From the NCBI GenBank assembly GCA_963759235.1, contig CAVWYO010000001.1:650999-714998 (forward strand): a DNA stretch of 64,000 bases, read 5' to 3'. Positions 1-10,159 of this stretch are shown piece by piece. The position numbers and the translations under genes are program-made. The stretch comes from Bauldia sp963759235 (GTDB lineage: Bacteria > Pseudomonadota > Alphaproteobacteria > Rhizobiales > Kaistiaceae). The notes under the pieces are model-generated. The model did no database searches, was not told the origin of the DNA, and was given only the letters and a program-made list of their open reading frames with translations. Numbering within the stretch: position 1 is the stretch's first letter; each line of letters starts with the position of its first letter.

Positions 1-563
1 ACGACGAAGCCGCCGATCAGCAACACCATGAAAACGGTGAAAACAAGCCCCAGTCGCCTCTCGATGAAATCACGAATTGGTGGGCCGACCCAATAGAGGA
101 GGCCCGCGACGATGAAGAAGCGGAGGCCCCGCGAGACGACGCTTGCCAGCATGAACACGGCAAAGTTGAGCCCCGTCGCGCCGCTCGCGATGGTAATCAC
201 CTTGTACGGGAACGGCGTAACCCCCGCCGCGAAGACGATCCAGGCGCCCCAGTCGTTGTACCAGGACGCGAACCGCTGAAATTGCTCCTCGTAGCCGTAG
301 AATTGGAGGAGCGGCGTCGCTATCTGGTCGAAGAGGAACGCGCCGATCGCATAGCCGAGCATGCCGCCGACGACCGAGGCTACCGTGGCGATCACCGCGT
401 AACGCCACGCCTTCGTCCGGTCGGCAAGCACCATCGGGATGAGGAGGAGGTCGGGCGGGATCGGAAAGAACGAGCTCTCGACAAAGGCCACCGCCGCGAG
501 CCCGGCGCCGGCGTGGCGGCCGGCGGCGAGGCGCATGGTCCAATCGTAGAGGCGGCGGAGCAC
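1..563 (-). CDS. YqaA/DedA-like VTT-domain membrane protein (3' end outside window)
   Basis: This is the first 187 codons of a small integral membrane protein of the SNARE-associated/VTT (DedA, YqaA-like) family. These proteins are implicated in membrane homeostasis and lipid scrambling. Seen in sequence: the reading frame opens at GTG 563 (LRRLYDW follows) with an in-frame TAG five codons upstream, so the start cannot lie much further out. An ATG at 536 is the alternative. It carries the family's ESSFFPIPPDLLLIP segment, then a glycine-rich helix (SVVGGMLGYAIGAF) and the GVTPFPYKVITIASG motif, with several hydrophobic helices. The gene runs leftward off the window edge, so the C-terminus is unseen. 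Family assignment is confident; a substrate is not known. Confidence 0.85.
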   Translation of the reverse strand, partial: MLRRLYDWTMRLAAGRHAGAGLAAVAFVESSFFPIPPDLLLIPMVLADRTKAWRYAVIATVASVVGGMLGYAIGAFLFDQIATPLLQFYGYEEQFQRFASWYNDWGAWIVFAAGVTPFPYKVITIASGATGLNFAVFMLASVVSRGLRFFIVAGLLYWVGPPIRDFIERRLGLVFTVFMVLLIGGFV

Positions 564-658
564 GGCAGGCTTCTAGCGGCAATCGGCGGTGGGGTCCAGC
601 GGAAGGCTTGTTCAGGTTGACCGGGCCGGTCGCGCCACTATGATCCCGGCCTTCTTGA

Positions 659-745
659 GCCCCTGTGGCGGAATTGGCAGACGCGGCAGACTCAAAATCT
701 GTTGCCCGCAAGGGCGTGCTGGTTCGAACCCGGCCAGGGGCACCA
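659..745 (+). tRNA. tRNA-Leu (anticodon CAA)
   Basis: An 87-nt cloverleaf with a long variable arm. The acceptor arm GCCCCTG (659-665) pairs with CAGGGGC (735-741), followed by discriminator A and an encoded CCA. The anticodon stem GCAGA/TCTGT encloses the 7-nt loop CTCAAAA, giving anticodon CAA, which reads UUG. The T-arm GGTTCGAACCC is intact. It lies between the convergent parB end and the divergent membrane protein gene. Confidence 0.96.
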
Positions 746-781
746 ATCTGCCGCCAAACGCCACAACCTGAACCGACGCCT

Positions 782-1654
782 CTACCGCCGGAGGCGGCGG
801 CAGACGTCGTCGAGCTGTTCGAGCGTCGTGTAGCGGATGCGCACTTCGCCGCCGCCGCTTTTGTGGTTGATGGCAACCGTCAGGCCGAGCGTGTCGGACA
901 GCGCCTTCTCCAATGCCAGCGTATCGGCATCTTTCGGCACAGGCGGCTTGCCGCTTGCCTTGCGCCGCCCGTCCTCGGCCAGCGCCTCCGCCTCACGGAC
1001 GCTCATCCCGGCTTCGACGATCCGGCGCGCCGCCGCTTCGGGATCGGCGTGCGTGACCAGCGCGCGGGCATGTCCGGCCGATAGCTGGCCGCTTCGCACG
1101 TAGTCCTGCACGCGCTCCGGCAGCTTGAGGAGGCGGATCGTATTGGCGATGTGCGGCCGGCTCTTGCCGATCACCTCGGCAAGCTGCCCATGGCTATAGC
1201 CGTGCTGCTCGATCAGCTGCCGGTAGCCGAGCGCTTCCTCGAGCGGGTTGAGGTCGGCCCGCTGGACGTTCTCGATGATGGCGAGTTCGAGCGCCTCCCT
1301 GTCCGACACCTCGTGGATGACGACGGGGACGTCGTGCAGACCGGCCTTCTGGGCCGCCCGCCAGCGCCGCTCGCCGGCGATGATCTCGAAGGCGTTGAGG
1401 ACGCCGGGCACCGGCCGCACCAGGATCGGCTGCACCACGCCGCGCTCCCTGATCGAAACGGCCAGTTCATCGAGTTCCGCCGGATCGAAATCCTTGCGAG
1501 GATTGCGAGGATTCGGCCGCAAGAAGCCGACCGGCAGCGTCCTCGGCGGCATCGCCCTCAGACGCTCCGGCGCCGGCTCAGCGCCGACGTCGCCGATCAG
1601 CGCCGCAAGGCCGCGGCCAAGGCGCCGGCGGGACATGTCTTCGGCCATGGGCAT
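782..1654 (-). CDS. parB: Chromosome-partitioning protein ParB
   Basis: A 290-aa CTP-dependent DNA clamp that loads at parS and organises the origin region for segregation. Seen in sequence: an N-terminal LGRGLAALI segment (about residues 12-20, the part known to stimulate ParA ATPase), the CTP-binding GERRWRA box (94-100), the ENVQR box (128-132) and a helix-turn-helix at about 150-175 (HGYSHGQLAEVIGKS). A C-terminal dimerisation region follows. Start: the frame opens at 1654, but MSRRRLGRG at residue 7 is an equally plausible start. It lies downstream of parA in the same direction, separated by about 70 bp that contain a CtrA-type box. Two perfect parS sites occur nearby. Confidence 0.97.
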   Translation of the reverse strand: MPMAEDMSRRRLGRGLAALIGDVGAEPAPERLRAMPPRTLPVGFLRPNPRNPRKDFDPAELDELAVSIRERGVVQPILVRPVPGVLNAFEIIAGERRWRAAQKAGLHDVPVVIHEVSDREALELAIIENVQRADLNPLEEALGYRQLIEQHGYSHGQLAEVIGKSRPHIANTIRLLKLPERVQDYVRSGQLSAGHARALVTHADPEAAARRIVEAGMSVREAEALAEDGRRKASGKPPVPKDADTLALEKALSDTLGLTVAINHKSGGGEVRIRYTTLEQLDDVCRRLRR

Positions 1655-1684
1655 CTCCTTACCTCTTTCCTGGGGCTTTTTTGG

Positions 1685-1699
1685 TTAACAAGGCGTTAA
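1685..1699. promoter_or_regulatory. CtrA-type box TTAA-N7-TTAA between parA and parB
   Basis: TTAA (1685-1688), 7 nt, TTAA (1696-1699): an exact match to the full CtrA-binding consensus of alphaproteobacteria. It sits about 30 bp upstream of the parB start. Inference: parB may have its own cell-cycle-controlled promoter within the parA-parB unit. Confidence 0.5.
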
Positions 1700-1723
1700 C
1701 ATGCCGTTCCGGAAGCGAATCCA

Positions 1724-2539
1724 TCACGCCGCGCGAAGCCGTCGCTCGCGCTGGATGATCTCCGCCGCGAGCCGGAGATAAGCTTGGCTGCCGCTGCTCT
1801 TGAAATCGTAGAGAAGCACCGGCTTGCCGTGCGACGGCGCCTCCGACACGCGCACGTTGCGCGGGATGACCGTCTCGTAGACCGCCGCCCCCATGTTCGC
1901 CCTGACGTCGGCGACCACCTGGCCCGACAGGCTGTTGCGACTGTCGAACATGGTGAGGACGATGCCGTGGATCGACAGTTCCGGATTGAGCGATTGCTTG
2001 ACCTGCTCGACCGTCTGCAGGAGCTGGCTCAGCCCCTCCAGCGCAAAGAACTCGCATTGAAGCGGCACCAGCACCGAGTGAGCCGCCGCCATGCCGTTGA
2101 TGGTCAGGAGGTTCAAGGACGGCGGGCAATCGACGAGTACATAGGTATAGTTCCGGATCCGACTCGAATCTCGTTCCGCTGCCGAAGCAAGCGCTTTGCG
2201 CAGCCTGAACGCGCGATCCGCCGTCCCGGCGATTTCAAGCTCGACGCCGAGAAGATCGAGGGTCGACGGGGCAACCGAGACCCGAGGCACGGCCGTTGCC
2301 ATCGCCACTTCGTCCAGCCGCGCCTCGCCGAGGAGCAGATCGTATGTCGAGAGTTCCCGGCTTCTCCGGTCGATGCCGAGCCCGGTCGAGGCATTGCCCT
2401 GCGGATCGAGATCGACGATCAGCACGTCCTCGCCGATTGCGGCCAGGGCGGTGCCGAGGTTGATCGCCGTCGTCGTTTTGCCGACGCCGCCCTTCTGGTT
2501 CGCCAATGCGATGACACGCGGTGATGCGGGAAGGCTCAT
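1724..2539 (-). CDS. parA: Chromosome-partitioning ATPase ParA (Soj-like)
   Basis: A 271-aa deviant-Walker ATPase that forms a nucleoid-bound gradient and moves ParB-parS complexes. Seen in sequence: the deviant Walker A KGGVGKTT (residues 16-23), the Walker A' region LIVDLDPQGNAST and the Walker B region YVLVDCPPSLN. Length is typical of chromosomal ParA with no long N-terminal DNA-binding extension, unlike plasmid ParA. Its first codons overlap the end of rsmG by 4 nt, so translational coupling is likely. Together with parB and the two parS sites it makes a full chromosomal ParABS system. Confidence 0.97.
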   Translation of the reverse strand: MSLPASPRVIALANQKGGVGKTTTAINLGTALAAIGEDVLIVDLDPQGNASTGLGIDRRSRELSTYDLLLGEARLDEVAMATAVPRVSVAPSTLDLLGVELEIAGTADRAFRLRKALASAAERDSSRIRNYTYVLVDCPPSLNLLTINGMAAAHSVLVPLQCEFFALEGLSQLLQTVEQVKQSLNPELSIHGIVLTMFDSRNSLSGQVVADVRANMGAAVYETVIPRNVRVSEAPSHGKPVLLYDFKSSGSQAYLRLAAEIIQRERRLRAA

Positions 2540-3210
2540 GGCCTCTCAGTCGCAGTCTCGGGACCGGTTTTCTTGCGCGCCGCCCGGCGAATTTCGACAA
2601 TCACGCCGCGCCCATCGATTCGACTTTGATGTTTTATCAGATCGAGGTCCCAAGATAGAGTGGCTTCGGCGATTTCCCGCGCAAAATCTGCCCCCTTGAA
2701 AAAGGCCGCCGGCGCGCGGCTTAGCAGGGGCTCGGCAAGCTCCAAAAGGCGGGAAAGCGGCGCCAGGGCACGCGCCGTCACCATGTCGACCGGTTCGCGC
2801 CAGCCGGAAAGCTCCGCTTCGATCCGCCCCTGATGAACCGTCGCCGGCGAGCCTGTCTCTCGAGCCGCCAGCCTTAGGAAGGCACATTTCCGGGCATTGC
2901 TCTCGACGAGATGCAGCCGCGCACCGGGCGTTTCAGCCAACAGACAAGCCAACACCAAGCCCGGGAAGCCCCCACCACTGCCGAGATCGACCCAGTGCAG
3001 CGCGTTGGGAAAGAGCGGAACGAGCTGGGCGCAGTCGGCCACGTGCCGGCGCCATATGGAGGGAAGCGTATTCGCTGCGATCAGATTCTCAGCCGGCTGC
3101 CATTTCCGAACCAGCCTGACCAGCGTGTCGAGCCGGCCAAGTGTTTCACGTGAAACAGGTAGAAGCGCTTCGACGAGCTCAGGGCCGTCGGGCGCGGCCT
3201 CAGGATGCAT
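2536..3210 (-). CDS. rsmG: 16S rRNA (guanine-N7)-methyltransferase RsmG
   Basis: A 224-aa SAM-dependent methyltransferase of the GidB family that makes m7G527 in 16S rRNA. Seen in sequence: the SAM-binding motif VDLGSGGGFPGLVLA at about residue 92, followed by the acidic strand LHLVESNARKCAFLR. The N-terminal PVSRETLGRL segment is encoded by DNA that is itself a perfect parS site (3142-3157). It overlaps mnmG upstream and parA downstream, in the conserved mnmG-rsmG-parA order. Confidence 0.96.
   Translation of the reverse strand: MHPEAAPDGPELVEALLPVSRETLGRLDTLVRLVRKWQPAENLIAANTLPSIWRRHVADCAQLVPLFPNALHWVDLGSGGGFPGLVLACLLAETPGARLHLVESNARKCAFLRLAARETGSPATVHQGRIEAELSGWREPVDMVTARALAPLSRLLELAEPLLSRAPAAFFKGADFAREIAEATLSWDLDLIKHQSRIDGRGVIVEIRRAARKKTGPETATERP
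3142..3157. promoter_or_regulatory. parS site inside rsmG
   Basis: The 16-bp palindrome TGTTTCACGTGAAACA matches the bacterial parS consensus at every position. It lies within the 5' part of rsmG, where it encodes the VSRET residues. ParB is expected to nucleate here. Confidence 0.95.
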
Positions 3211-5062
3211 CGCGGGCGCTGCGCCGCTTAATCTCGGCCAAGAGCGCGACGAGCGCCGCCGGTGTCACGCCATTCACCCGCGCTGCCTGACCAAGCGTTC
3301 GAGGGGACGCCCCCTTCAGCCGCTCCCGCATTTCGGTCGACAGCCCCGCCACCGCATCGAAATCGATGGTGGCCGGAATCGCCACCGCCTCTTCGCGGCG
3401 AAAGCTCGCGATATCCGCCGCCTGACGCTCGATATACACCTCGTACCCCGCATCAATCTCGATCTGTTCGGAGACGAATCGATCGACTCCGGCCAACTGG
3501 GGCCAGATACCCGCCAGACGCTCCATTTTCACGTCCGGCCGCGCCAGCAGCTCGAACGCCGAACGGCGAACCCCATCACGGTTCAACGTCAGGCCGTATC
3601 GCGCCGCCGCATCCGGCGTGATCGTCAGGCTTTCCACTACGGCCCTTGCCTCCTCCACGGCGGACATCTTGGCCCGAAATGCGGCTTCCCGCCCGGCTTT
3701 TACCAGGCCCACTTCTACACCGCGTTCGGTCAGGCGCCGGTCGGCGTTGTCCGCTCTTAGCGACAGCCGGTACTCCGCCCGCGAGGTAAACATGCGGTAC
3801 GGCTCCGTGACGCCGCGGGTGATCAGGTCGTCGATCATCACGCCGATATAAGCTTCGGCACGGTCGAGGATTGCGCCCTCCATCCCGGCCGCCCTTCGCG
3901 CTGCGTTGAGCCCCGCCACAAGGCCTTGCCCGCCAGCCTCCTCGTAGCCGGTCGTGCCGTTGATCTGACCGGCCAGAAACAGCCCGACCACCTTCCGGGT
4001 CTCCAACGTCGCCGACAGCTCGCGCGGATCGACATGATCGTACTCGATCGCATAGCCGGGCCGGATCATCTGCGCCCTCTCAAGGCCCGGAATCGTCGCA
4101 ATCAGCTCTCGCTGCACCTCTTCCGGCAACGAGGTCGAGATGCCGTTGGGATAGATCGTCTCGTCGTCCAGCCCCTCAGGCTCGAGGAAAATCTGATGGC
4201 CGTCGCGCTCGCCGAAGCGCACGATCTTGTCCTCGATCGACGGGCAATAACGGGGGCCACGGCTGGCGATGCGACCCGAATACATCGCCGACCGACCGAG
4301 ATTCGCCACGATCACCGCATGAGTTGCAGGCGTCGTCCGGGTGATGTGGCATTCGACCTGCGGCGTCGTAATCGTCCTGGTCAGGAAGGAGAACGGCACC
4401 GGAGGCTCGTCCCCGGGCTGCCGGTCGAGCCCCGACCAATCGATGGTCTTGCCGTCGAGCCGCGGCGGCGTCCCGGTCTTCAGCCGCCCCATCCGAAAGC
4501 CGAGCCGCTCAATGGTCTCGGCCAAGCCCACCGCCGGCCCCTCCCCGACCCGCCCGGCCGGAATCGTCTGCTCGCCGATGTGGATAAGACCGCGGAGGAA
4601 CGTGCCCGTCGTGATCACCACGGCGCCCGCCGACAGCTCCTTGCCATCGGCCAATCGGACGCCTTGGACCCCTCCGTCCGCGATCGTGAGGTCGGCCACC
4701 TCCCCTTCGACGATATCGAGCTTGGCAGTGTCCCGGAGCAGGCCCTGCACGGCGCCGCGATAAAGCTTGCGGTCGGCCTGAGCCCGGGGCCCGCGGACCG
4801 CCGGTCCCTTCCGCCGGTTGAGCATGCGGAACTGGATGCCGGCCCGGTCGGCGGCGACACCCATGATGCCGTCGAGCGCGTCGATCTCCCGGACCAGATG
4901 GCCCTTGCCGATGCCGCCGATCGCCGGGTTGCAGGACATCGCCCCGATGGTGGCGAAGGAATGGGTGATCAGCGCGGTCCGCGCGCCGACGCGCGCGGCG
5001 GCGGCGGCCGCCTCGGTGCCGGCGTGGCCACCGCCTACAACGACTACATCGAACGTCTTCAT
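3200..5062 (-). CDS. mnmG: tRNA uridine-5-carboxymethylaminomethyl modification enzyme MnmG
   Basis: A 620-aa FAD/NADH-dependent enzyme (GidA). With MnmE it installs cmnm5 on wobble U34 of several tRNAs. Seen in sequence: the dinucleotide-binding GGGHAGTEAA near the N-terminus, the family stretch MSCNPAIGGIGKGHLVREID, and the second signature GYEEAGGQGLVAGLNAARR. Start: ATG 5062 is preferred over the longer frame (5098) because it is preceded at 5 nt by a GGGGGAGG ribosome site and matches the usual MKxFDVVVVGGGHAG beginning. It overlaps rsmG by 11 nt, and the adjacent upstream gene is its partner mnmE. Confidence 0.97.
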   Translation of the reverse strand: MKTFDVVVVGGGHAGTEAAAAAARVGARTALITHSFATIGAMSCNPAIGGIGKGHLVREIDALDGIMGVAADRAGIQFRMLNRRKGPAVRGPRAQADRKLYRGAVQGLLRDTAKLDIVEGEVADLTIADGGVQGVRLADGKELSAGAVVITTGTFLRGLIHIGEQTIPAGRVGEGPAVGLAETIERLGFRMGRLKTGTPPRLDGKTIDWSGLDRQPGDEPPVPFSFLTRTITTPQVECHITRTTPATHAVIVANLGRSAMYSGRIASRGPRYCPSIEDKIVRFGERDGHQIFLEPEGLDDETIYPNGISTSLPEEVQRELIATIPGLERAQMIRPGYAIEYDHVDPRELSATLETRKVVGLFLAGQINGTTGYEEAGGQGLVAGLNAARRAAGMEGAILDRAEAYIGVMIDDLITRGVTEPYRMFTSRAEYRLSLRADNADRRLTERGVEVGLVKAGREAAFRAKMSAVEEARAVVESLTITPDAAARYGLTLNRDGVRRSAFELLARPDVKMERLAGIWPQLAGVDRFVSEQIEIDAGYEVYIERQAADIASFRREEAVAIPATIDFDAVAGLSTEMRERLKGASPRTLGQAARVNGVTPAALVALLAEIKRRSARDAS

Positions 5063-5127
5063 GGCCCTCCCCCTAGCGCAAACAATAGGCCCGGTCAAAA
5101 TGGTCCGAAGGATTGGACTCCGGGTTC

Positions 5128-5143
5128 TGTTTCACGTGAAACA
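5128..5143. promoter_or_regulatory. parS site between mnmE and mnmG
   Basis: A second perfect TGTTTCACGTGAAACA palindrome, in the mnmE-mnmG intergenic region about 2 kb from the first and about 8 kb from the inferred oriC. It is the expected loading site for ParB. Confidence 0.95.
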
Positions 5144-5315
5144 CGTCGAAACCGGCCGCCAAAATTCCCGGTCTTCCGCGCCTTCTCCACCCGGATCGGC
5201 CGCCAACCGACCGCATGTGGCCACACGGACGGCCTTCGGGCGCCTGCCGGACGCCGAATAAACGGCCCGAGACGGTCACCGGACGGCTGCGCCCCGCGCT
5301 GTTCCGGTTCCCGAT

Positions 5316-6650
5316 TCACTTGCCGATGCAGAATTCCGAGAAGATCACGTCGAGCAGGTCCTCGACATCCACCCGCCCGGTGACGCGCCCGAGGGCGTCG
5401 CTCGCCGCCCTCAGATCCTCGGCTCGCAGCTCGAGGCCCTTGCCGGTACCGCAGACGGCCTCCATAAGCGCCGCGCGGCACGCCGTCAGCGCTGACCGCT
5501 GGCGCGCCCGAGTCACCACTGGCAACTCGCCGGGGGCCAGCGCGCTCCGGGCCGCCCGCTCCAGCCGCGCGATCAGCTCATCCAGGCCCTCCCCCGTCTT
5601 CACCGAGACGATGGCATCCGCAAGCCCGGAAATCCGCCCTCGTTCCTTCGCCGAATCGATCAGGTCGCCCTTGGTTCCGATCGCCAGCCGGGGAATGCTG
5701 GCACCCGCGGGCGGCGGCTCCGCCCATGCCGCGGTCACGTCGTGCAGCCACAGCACCAGATCCGCGCCCGCCGCCCGCGCCGTCGCCCGCCGTATTCCCT
5801 CCTCCTCGACAACCCCGGCCGCTTCGCGAAGGCCGGCCGTATCGACCACGGTCACCGGATAGCCCCCGAGGTCGAGCCGCACTTCGATCAGGTCCCGCGT
5901 CGTCCCCGGCTCGGTCGACACGATGGCAACGTCGCGTCGCGCCAGCGCGTTGATAAGCGACGACTTGCCGGCATTGGGCGCGCCAAGCACGACGATCTCA
6001 AAGCCTTCGCGGAGGCGCTCGCCCTGGTGCGCGTCATCGAGGTGCGCGCCGATCTCCCCAGCTATAGCGCCAACATCCTGCCATGCCCGGTCCGCCACCG
6101 AGCCCGGCACGTCGTCCTCGTCCGGGAAGTCCAGCTCCGCCTCCAGCAACGCCCGCGCCCGCAAGAGACGTTCCCGCCAGCCCTCATAGAGATCGCGGAG
6201 GCCGCCACCCGCCTGACGCAGCGCCTGGCGCCGCTGAGCCTCGGTCTCCGCCATCACCAGGTCGGCAAGGCCTTCAACCTGGGTGAGATCGAGACGCCCC
6301 CCTTCGAACGCCCGCCGGGTGAATTCCCCCGCCTCGGCCGGTCGGAACCCGTTCAGCTCCGCCAGCGCCTCCAGGGCGGCCGCGACCACCGCCCGCCCGC
6401 CATGCAGGTGGAGTTCCGCCATGTCTTCGCCGGTGAAGCTCGCCGGCGCCGGGAAGTAGAGGACCAGACCCCGGTCGATCATGTCCCCCTGACGTGTGCG
6501 GATGGACCGCAGGCTGGCCTTGCGTGGTTCCGGCAGCGAATCAATCAAAGTCGTCAGGCCGGCCCGGACCCCCGGCCCGCTGACGCGGATGACCGCCACA
6601 CCCGCCGGCAGGCTTCCGGTCGACAGCGCGAAGATCGTCTCACACCTCAT
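5316..6650 (-). CDS. mnmE: tRNA modification GTPase MnmE
   Basis: A 444-aa GTPase, the partner of MnmG in U34 modification. Seen in sequence: an N-terminal tetrahydrofolate-binding domain (1-120, with LHLHGGRAVVAA), the G1 loop GAPNAGKS (223-230), G2 EPGTTRD (247-253), G3 DTAGLRE (270-276), and the terminal CIGK carrying the conserved catalytic cysteine. The G4 motif reads TKGD rather than NKxD, an asparagine-to-threonine change I recall in other alphaproteobacterial MnmE proteins. Length is normal. Confidence 0.97.
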   Translation of the reverse strand: MRCETIFALSTGSLPAGVAVIRVSGPGVRAGLTTLIDSLPEPRKASLRSIRTRQGDMIDRGLVLYFPAPASFTGEDMAELHLHGGRAVVAAALEALAELNGFRPAEAGEFTRRAFEGGRLDLTQVEGLADLVMAETEAQRRQALRQAGGGLRDLYEGWRERLLRARALLEAELDFPDEDDVPGSVADRAWQDVGAIAGEIGAHLDDAHQGERLREGFEIVVLGAPNAGKSSLINALARRDVAIVSTEPGTTRDLIEVRLDLGGYPVTVVDTAGLREAAGVVEEEGIRRATARAAGADLVLWLHDVTAAWAEPPPAGASIPRLAIGTKGDLIDSAKERGRISGLADAIVSVKTGEGLDELIARLERAARSALAPGELPVVTRARQRSALTACRAALMEAVCGTGKGLELRAEDLRAASDALGRVTGRVDVEDLLDVIFSEFCIGK

Positions 6651-6689
6651 CGCCGGGACCCGCTACGCCTCGATTGTTCCACCCCACAA

Positions 6690-6750
6690 GGCGGCGCCCC
6701 CTCCACCATGCTTCGCATGGTCCCCCTCCCCCGCTTCGCAGGGGAGGAGA
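6690..6750. repeat. Intergenic double palindrome (small dispersed repeat)
   Basis: Two adjacent hairpins: ACCATG (6705-6710)/CATGGT (6716-6721), then CTCCCC (6726-6731)/GGGGAG (6741-6746), joined by CCCCCT-rich DNA. The same layout (a GCTTCGC-centred hairpin followed by a CTCCCC/GGGGAG hairpin) recurs at 42305-42355, so this is a dispersed extragenic palindrome rather than a unique terminator. Confidence 0.6.
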
Positions 6751-6888
6751 CACCGCGCCGTCGCATCTTTCCGCGCACAGGTCTAAACACGGCATTCATC
6801 TCGACCGGCCATTCTCGCCGCGATCACAGCCCCCAGAAACATGCACGCCTTCCTCGCTTGCGCCGATCGACGTACTACATTGCCTGCC

Positions 6889-8925
<2,037 letters not shown>

Positions 8926-9035
8926 CATACGGTGTCTCGGCGAGACGGCACGTCATGCCAGCGCCCTCCCCAGCGCTTTTGATGGCGATCAACACCAGCT
9001 TGAAGACCAGCATCAATGCTGGTATCATTGCCGGC

Positions 9036-9245
9036 ATGACCGTACTCCGCAAGATCACCGTCCAGGTCCCCGAGCACGACCTTGAAATGGCGCAGGAGCT
9101 GACTGGCGAGGGGGTTACCGAAACCGTCCGCGCCGCGCTGAAGAAGCTCGCCTCGATTCAAGCGCAGCACCGGCTGCAAAAGCTGCGCGGTACGTTCAAG
9201 TTCACCATCGACCTGGACGAATTGCGGGAAGACCGGAAGTGGTAG
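9036..9245 (+). CDS. Antitoxin-like protein upstream of PIN toxin (VapB-type)
   Basis: A 69-aa protein that looks like the antitoxin of a type II pair. Seen in sequence: a short N-terminal DNA-binding-like part (RKITVQVPEHDLEMAQ, resembling ribbon-helix-helix proteins), a helix TVRAALKKLA and a basic/acidic C-terminal tail. Its stop codon lies inside the first codons of the PIN-domain gene (7-nt overlap), the usual antitoxin-first arrangement. Family assignment is by context and size; no specific VapB subfamily is recognised. Confidence 0.75.
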   Translation: MTVLRKITVQVPEHDLEMAQELTGEGVTETVRAALKKLASIQAQHRLQKLRGTFKFTIDLDELREDRKW

Positions 9246-9613
9246 CGGTCGATTCCTCGACCATCGTCGCCTACATCGAAGGCAAATCGGGCCGCGACGT
9301 CGGTCTCTTCGAGGGGGCGATCACCAGCGGCACAGTCGTCCTTCCACCGGTTGTCCTTTCCGAGCTTCTTTCGGAGCCGTCATTACCGGCCGAACATCGG
9401 GAGGCAATCCTCAAACTGGAGGTGCTGGACCTCTCCCCGGGATACTGGCTCCGCGCCGCGGCCACCCACGCCGCGGTCCTGTCGCACCGGCTGCGCGCCC
9501 GCCTGCCGGACACGCTGATCGCCCAGTCGTGCATCGACCACGACGTTGCGCTGATCACGCGGGATCGCGATTTCCGCCACTTCGTCAAGCACTGCGGCCT
9601 GAAGCTCGCCTGA
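9239..9613 (+). CDS. PIN-domain ribonuclease toxin (VapC-like)
   Basis: A 124-aa PIN-domain protein, probably the RNase toxin of a VapBC-type pair. Seen in sequence: the first catalytic Asp in VAVDSSTIVAYIEG, a conserved acidic residue in VVLSELLSE, and the C-terminal acidic cluster PDTLIAQSCIDHDVALITRDRDF, which supplies the remaining Mg-binding aspartates. Start is GTG 9239, overlapping the antitoxin gene by 7 nt. Confidence 0.85.
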   Translation: MVAVDSSTIVAYIEGKSGRDVGLFEGAITSGTVVLPPVVLSELLSEPSLPAEHREAILKLEVLDLSPGYWLRAAATHAAVLSHRLRARLPDTLIAQSCIDHDVALITRDRDFRHFVKHCGLKLA

Positions 9614-9724
9614 CGGCAGCAAAGTGCTGCCCCGTCGATCCGCTTCTTTCGCGAATCGAATCACTCGAGCCGTGACTGGCGGCGAATTGGCCGGCGCAAA
9701 CTCCAACCATCCCGCGAAATTCAT

Positions 9725-9743
9725 GGTTTACAGTTCGTAAACC
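9725..9743. promoter_or_regulatory. Inverted repeat GGTTTAC-N5-GTAAACC
   Basis: A perfect 7-bp inverted repeat with a 5-bp centre, in the non-coding stretch 9614-9890. It has the size of a dimeric repressor operator. No T-run follows, so it is not an intrinsic terminator. A second GC-rich hairpin (CCGCGCC 9814-9820/GGCGCGG 9831-9837) lies just downstream. The protein binding it is unknown. Confidence 0.4.
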
Positions 9744-9890
9744 TCTCGCGACCTAGAGTAGACCGCCGGGGACGATTGCTCTTCGGGCAATTCGTTCCCG
9801 CGCGGTTTCCGTTCCGCGCCGCTTTTTTCCGGCGCGGCCGTTATGAGCGCGATTTCGGCGCTCGCTTCGATAAGAGCAGGTGTCCTTGCC

Positions 9891-10124
9891 ATGACAGCGA
9901 TTTCTGTCCGCTCCCCATCCCAATACCGCAAGTTCCGCTTCACCTATCGCTTCGACGGCACCGACTGGTGCATCGAGGTTCCGGCCCTGTCGCTCGAAGA
10001 GGCAAGAGAGCGGGTCAAGGTGCTCGGCTTCGCCCGCCACGAGGGCGACGCGCCCCTGGTCCGGACCACCGAACCGGCGCACCGGCCGCGCGGCTGGTTC
10101 CGCGCCGCACTGCGCTCGGCGTGA
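9891..10124 (+). CDS. Small hypothetical protein
   Basis: A 77-aa protein (93 aa if the upstream ATG at 9843 is used), not recognised. It has a strand-rich core (YRKFRFTYRFDGTDWCIEVPALSLEEARERVKVLGFA) that could be a small alpha/beta domain of the kind seen in antitoxin-like DUF1902/HicB folds, then a Pro/Arg-rich tail. The later start is favoured by an AGCAGG box about 10 nt upstream. It converges on rho. Confidence 0.5.
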   Translation: MTAISVRSPSQYRKFRFTYRFDGTDWCIEVPALSLEEARERVKVLGFARHEGDAPLVRTTEPAHRPRGWFRAALRSA

Positions 10125-10159
10125 CAGGCTGAGCCGCCCGCCGCCGGCGGGTCGCGCGC

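Noticed and set aside
70..876. Minus-strand open frame of 268 codons over the VTT gene and tRNA-Leu
   Set aside because: It lacks any family motif, is Arg/Pro-rich like an out-of-frame translation of GC-rich DNA, and overlaps the recognisable VTT-domain frame and a tRNA.
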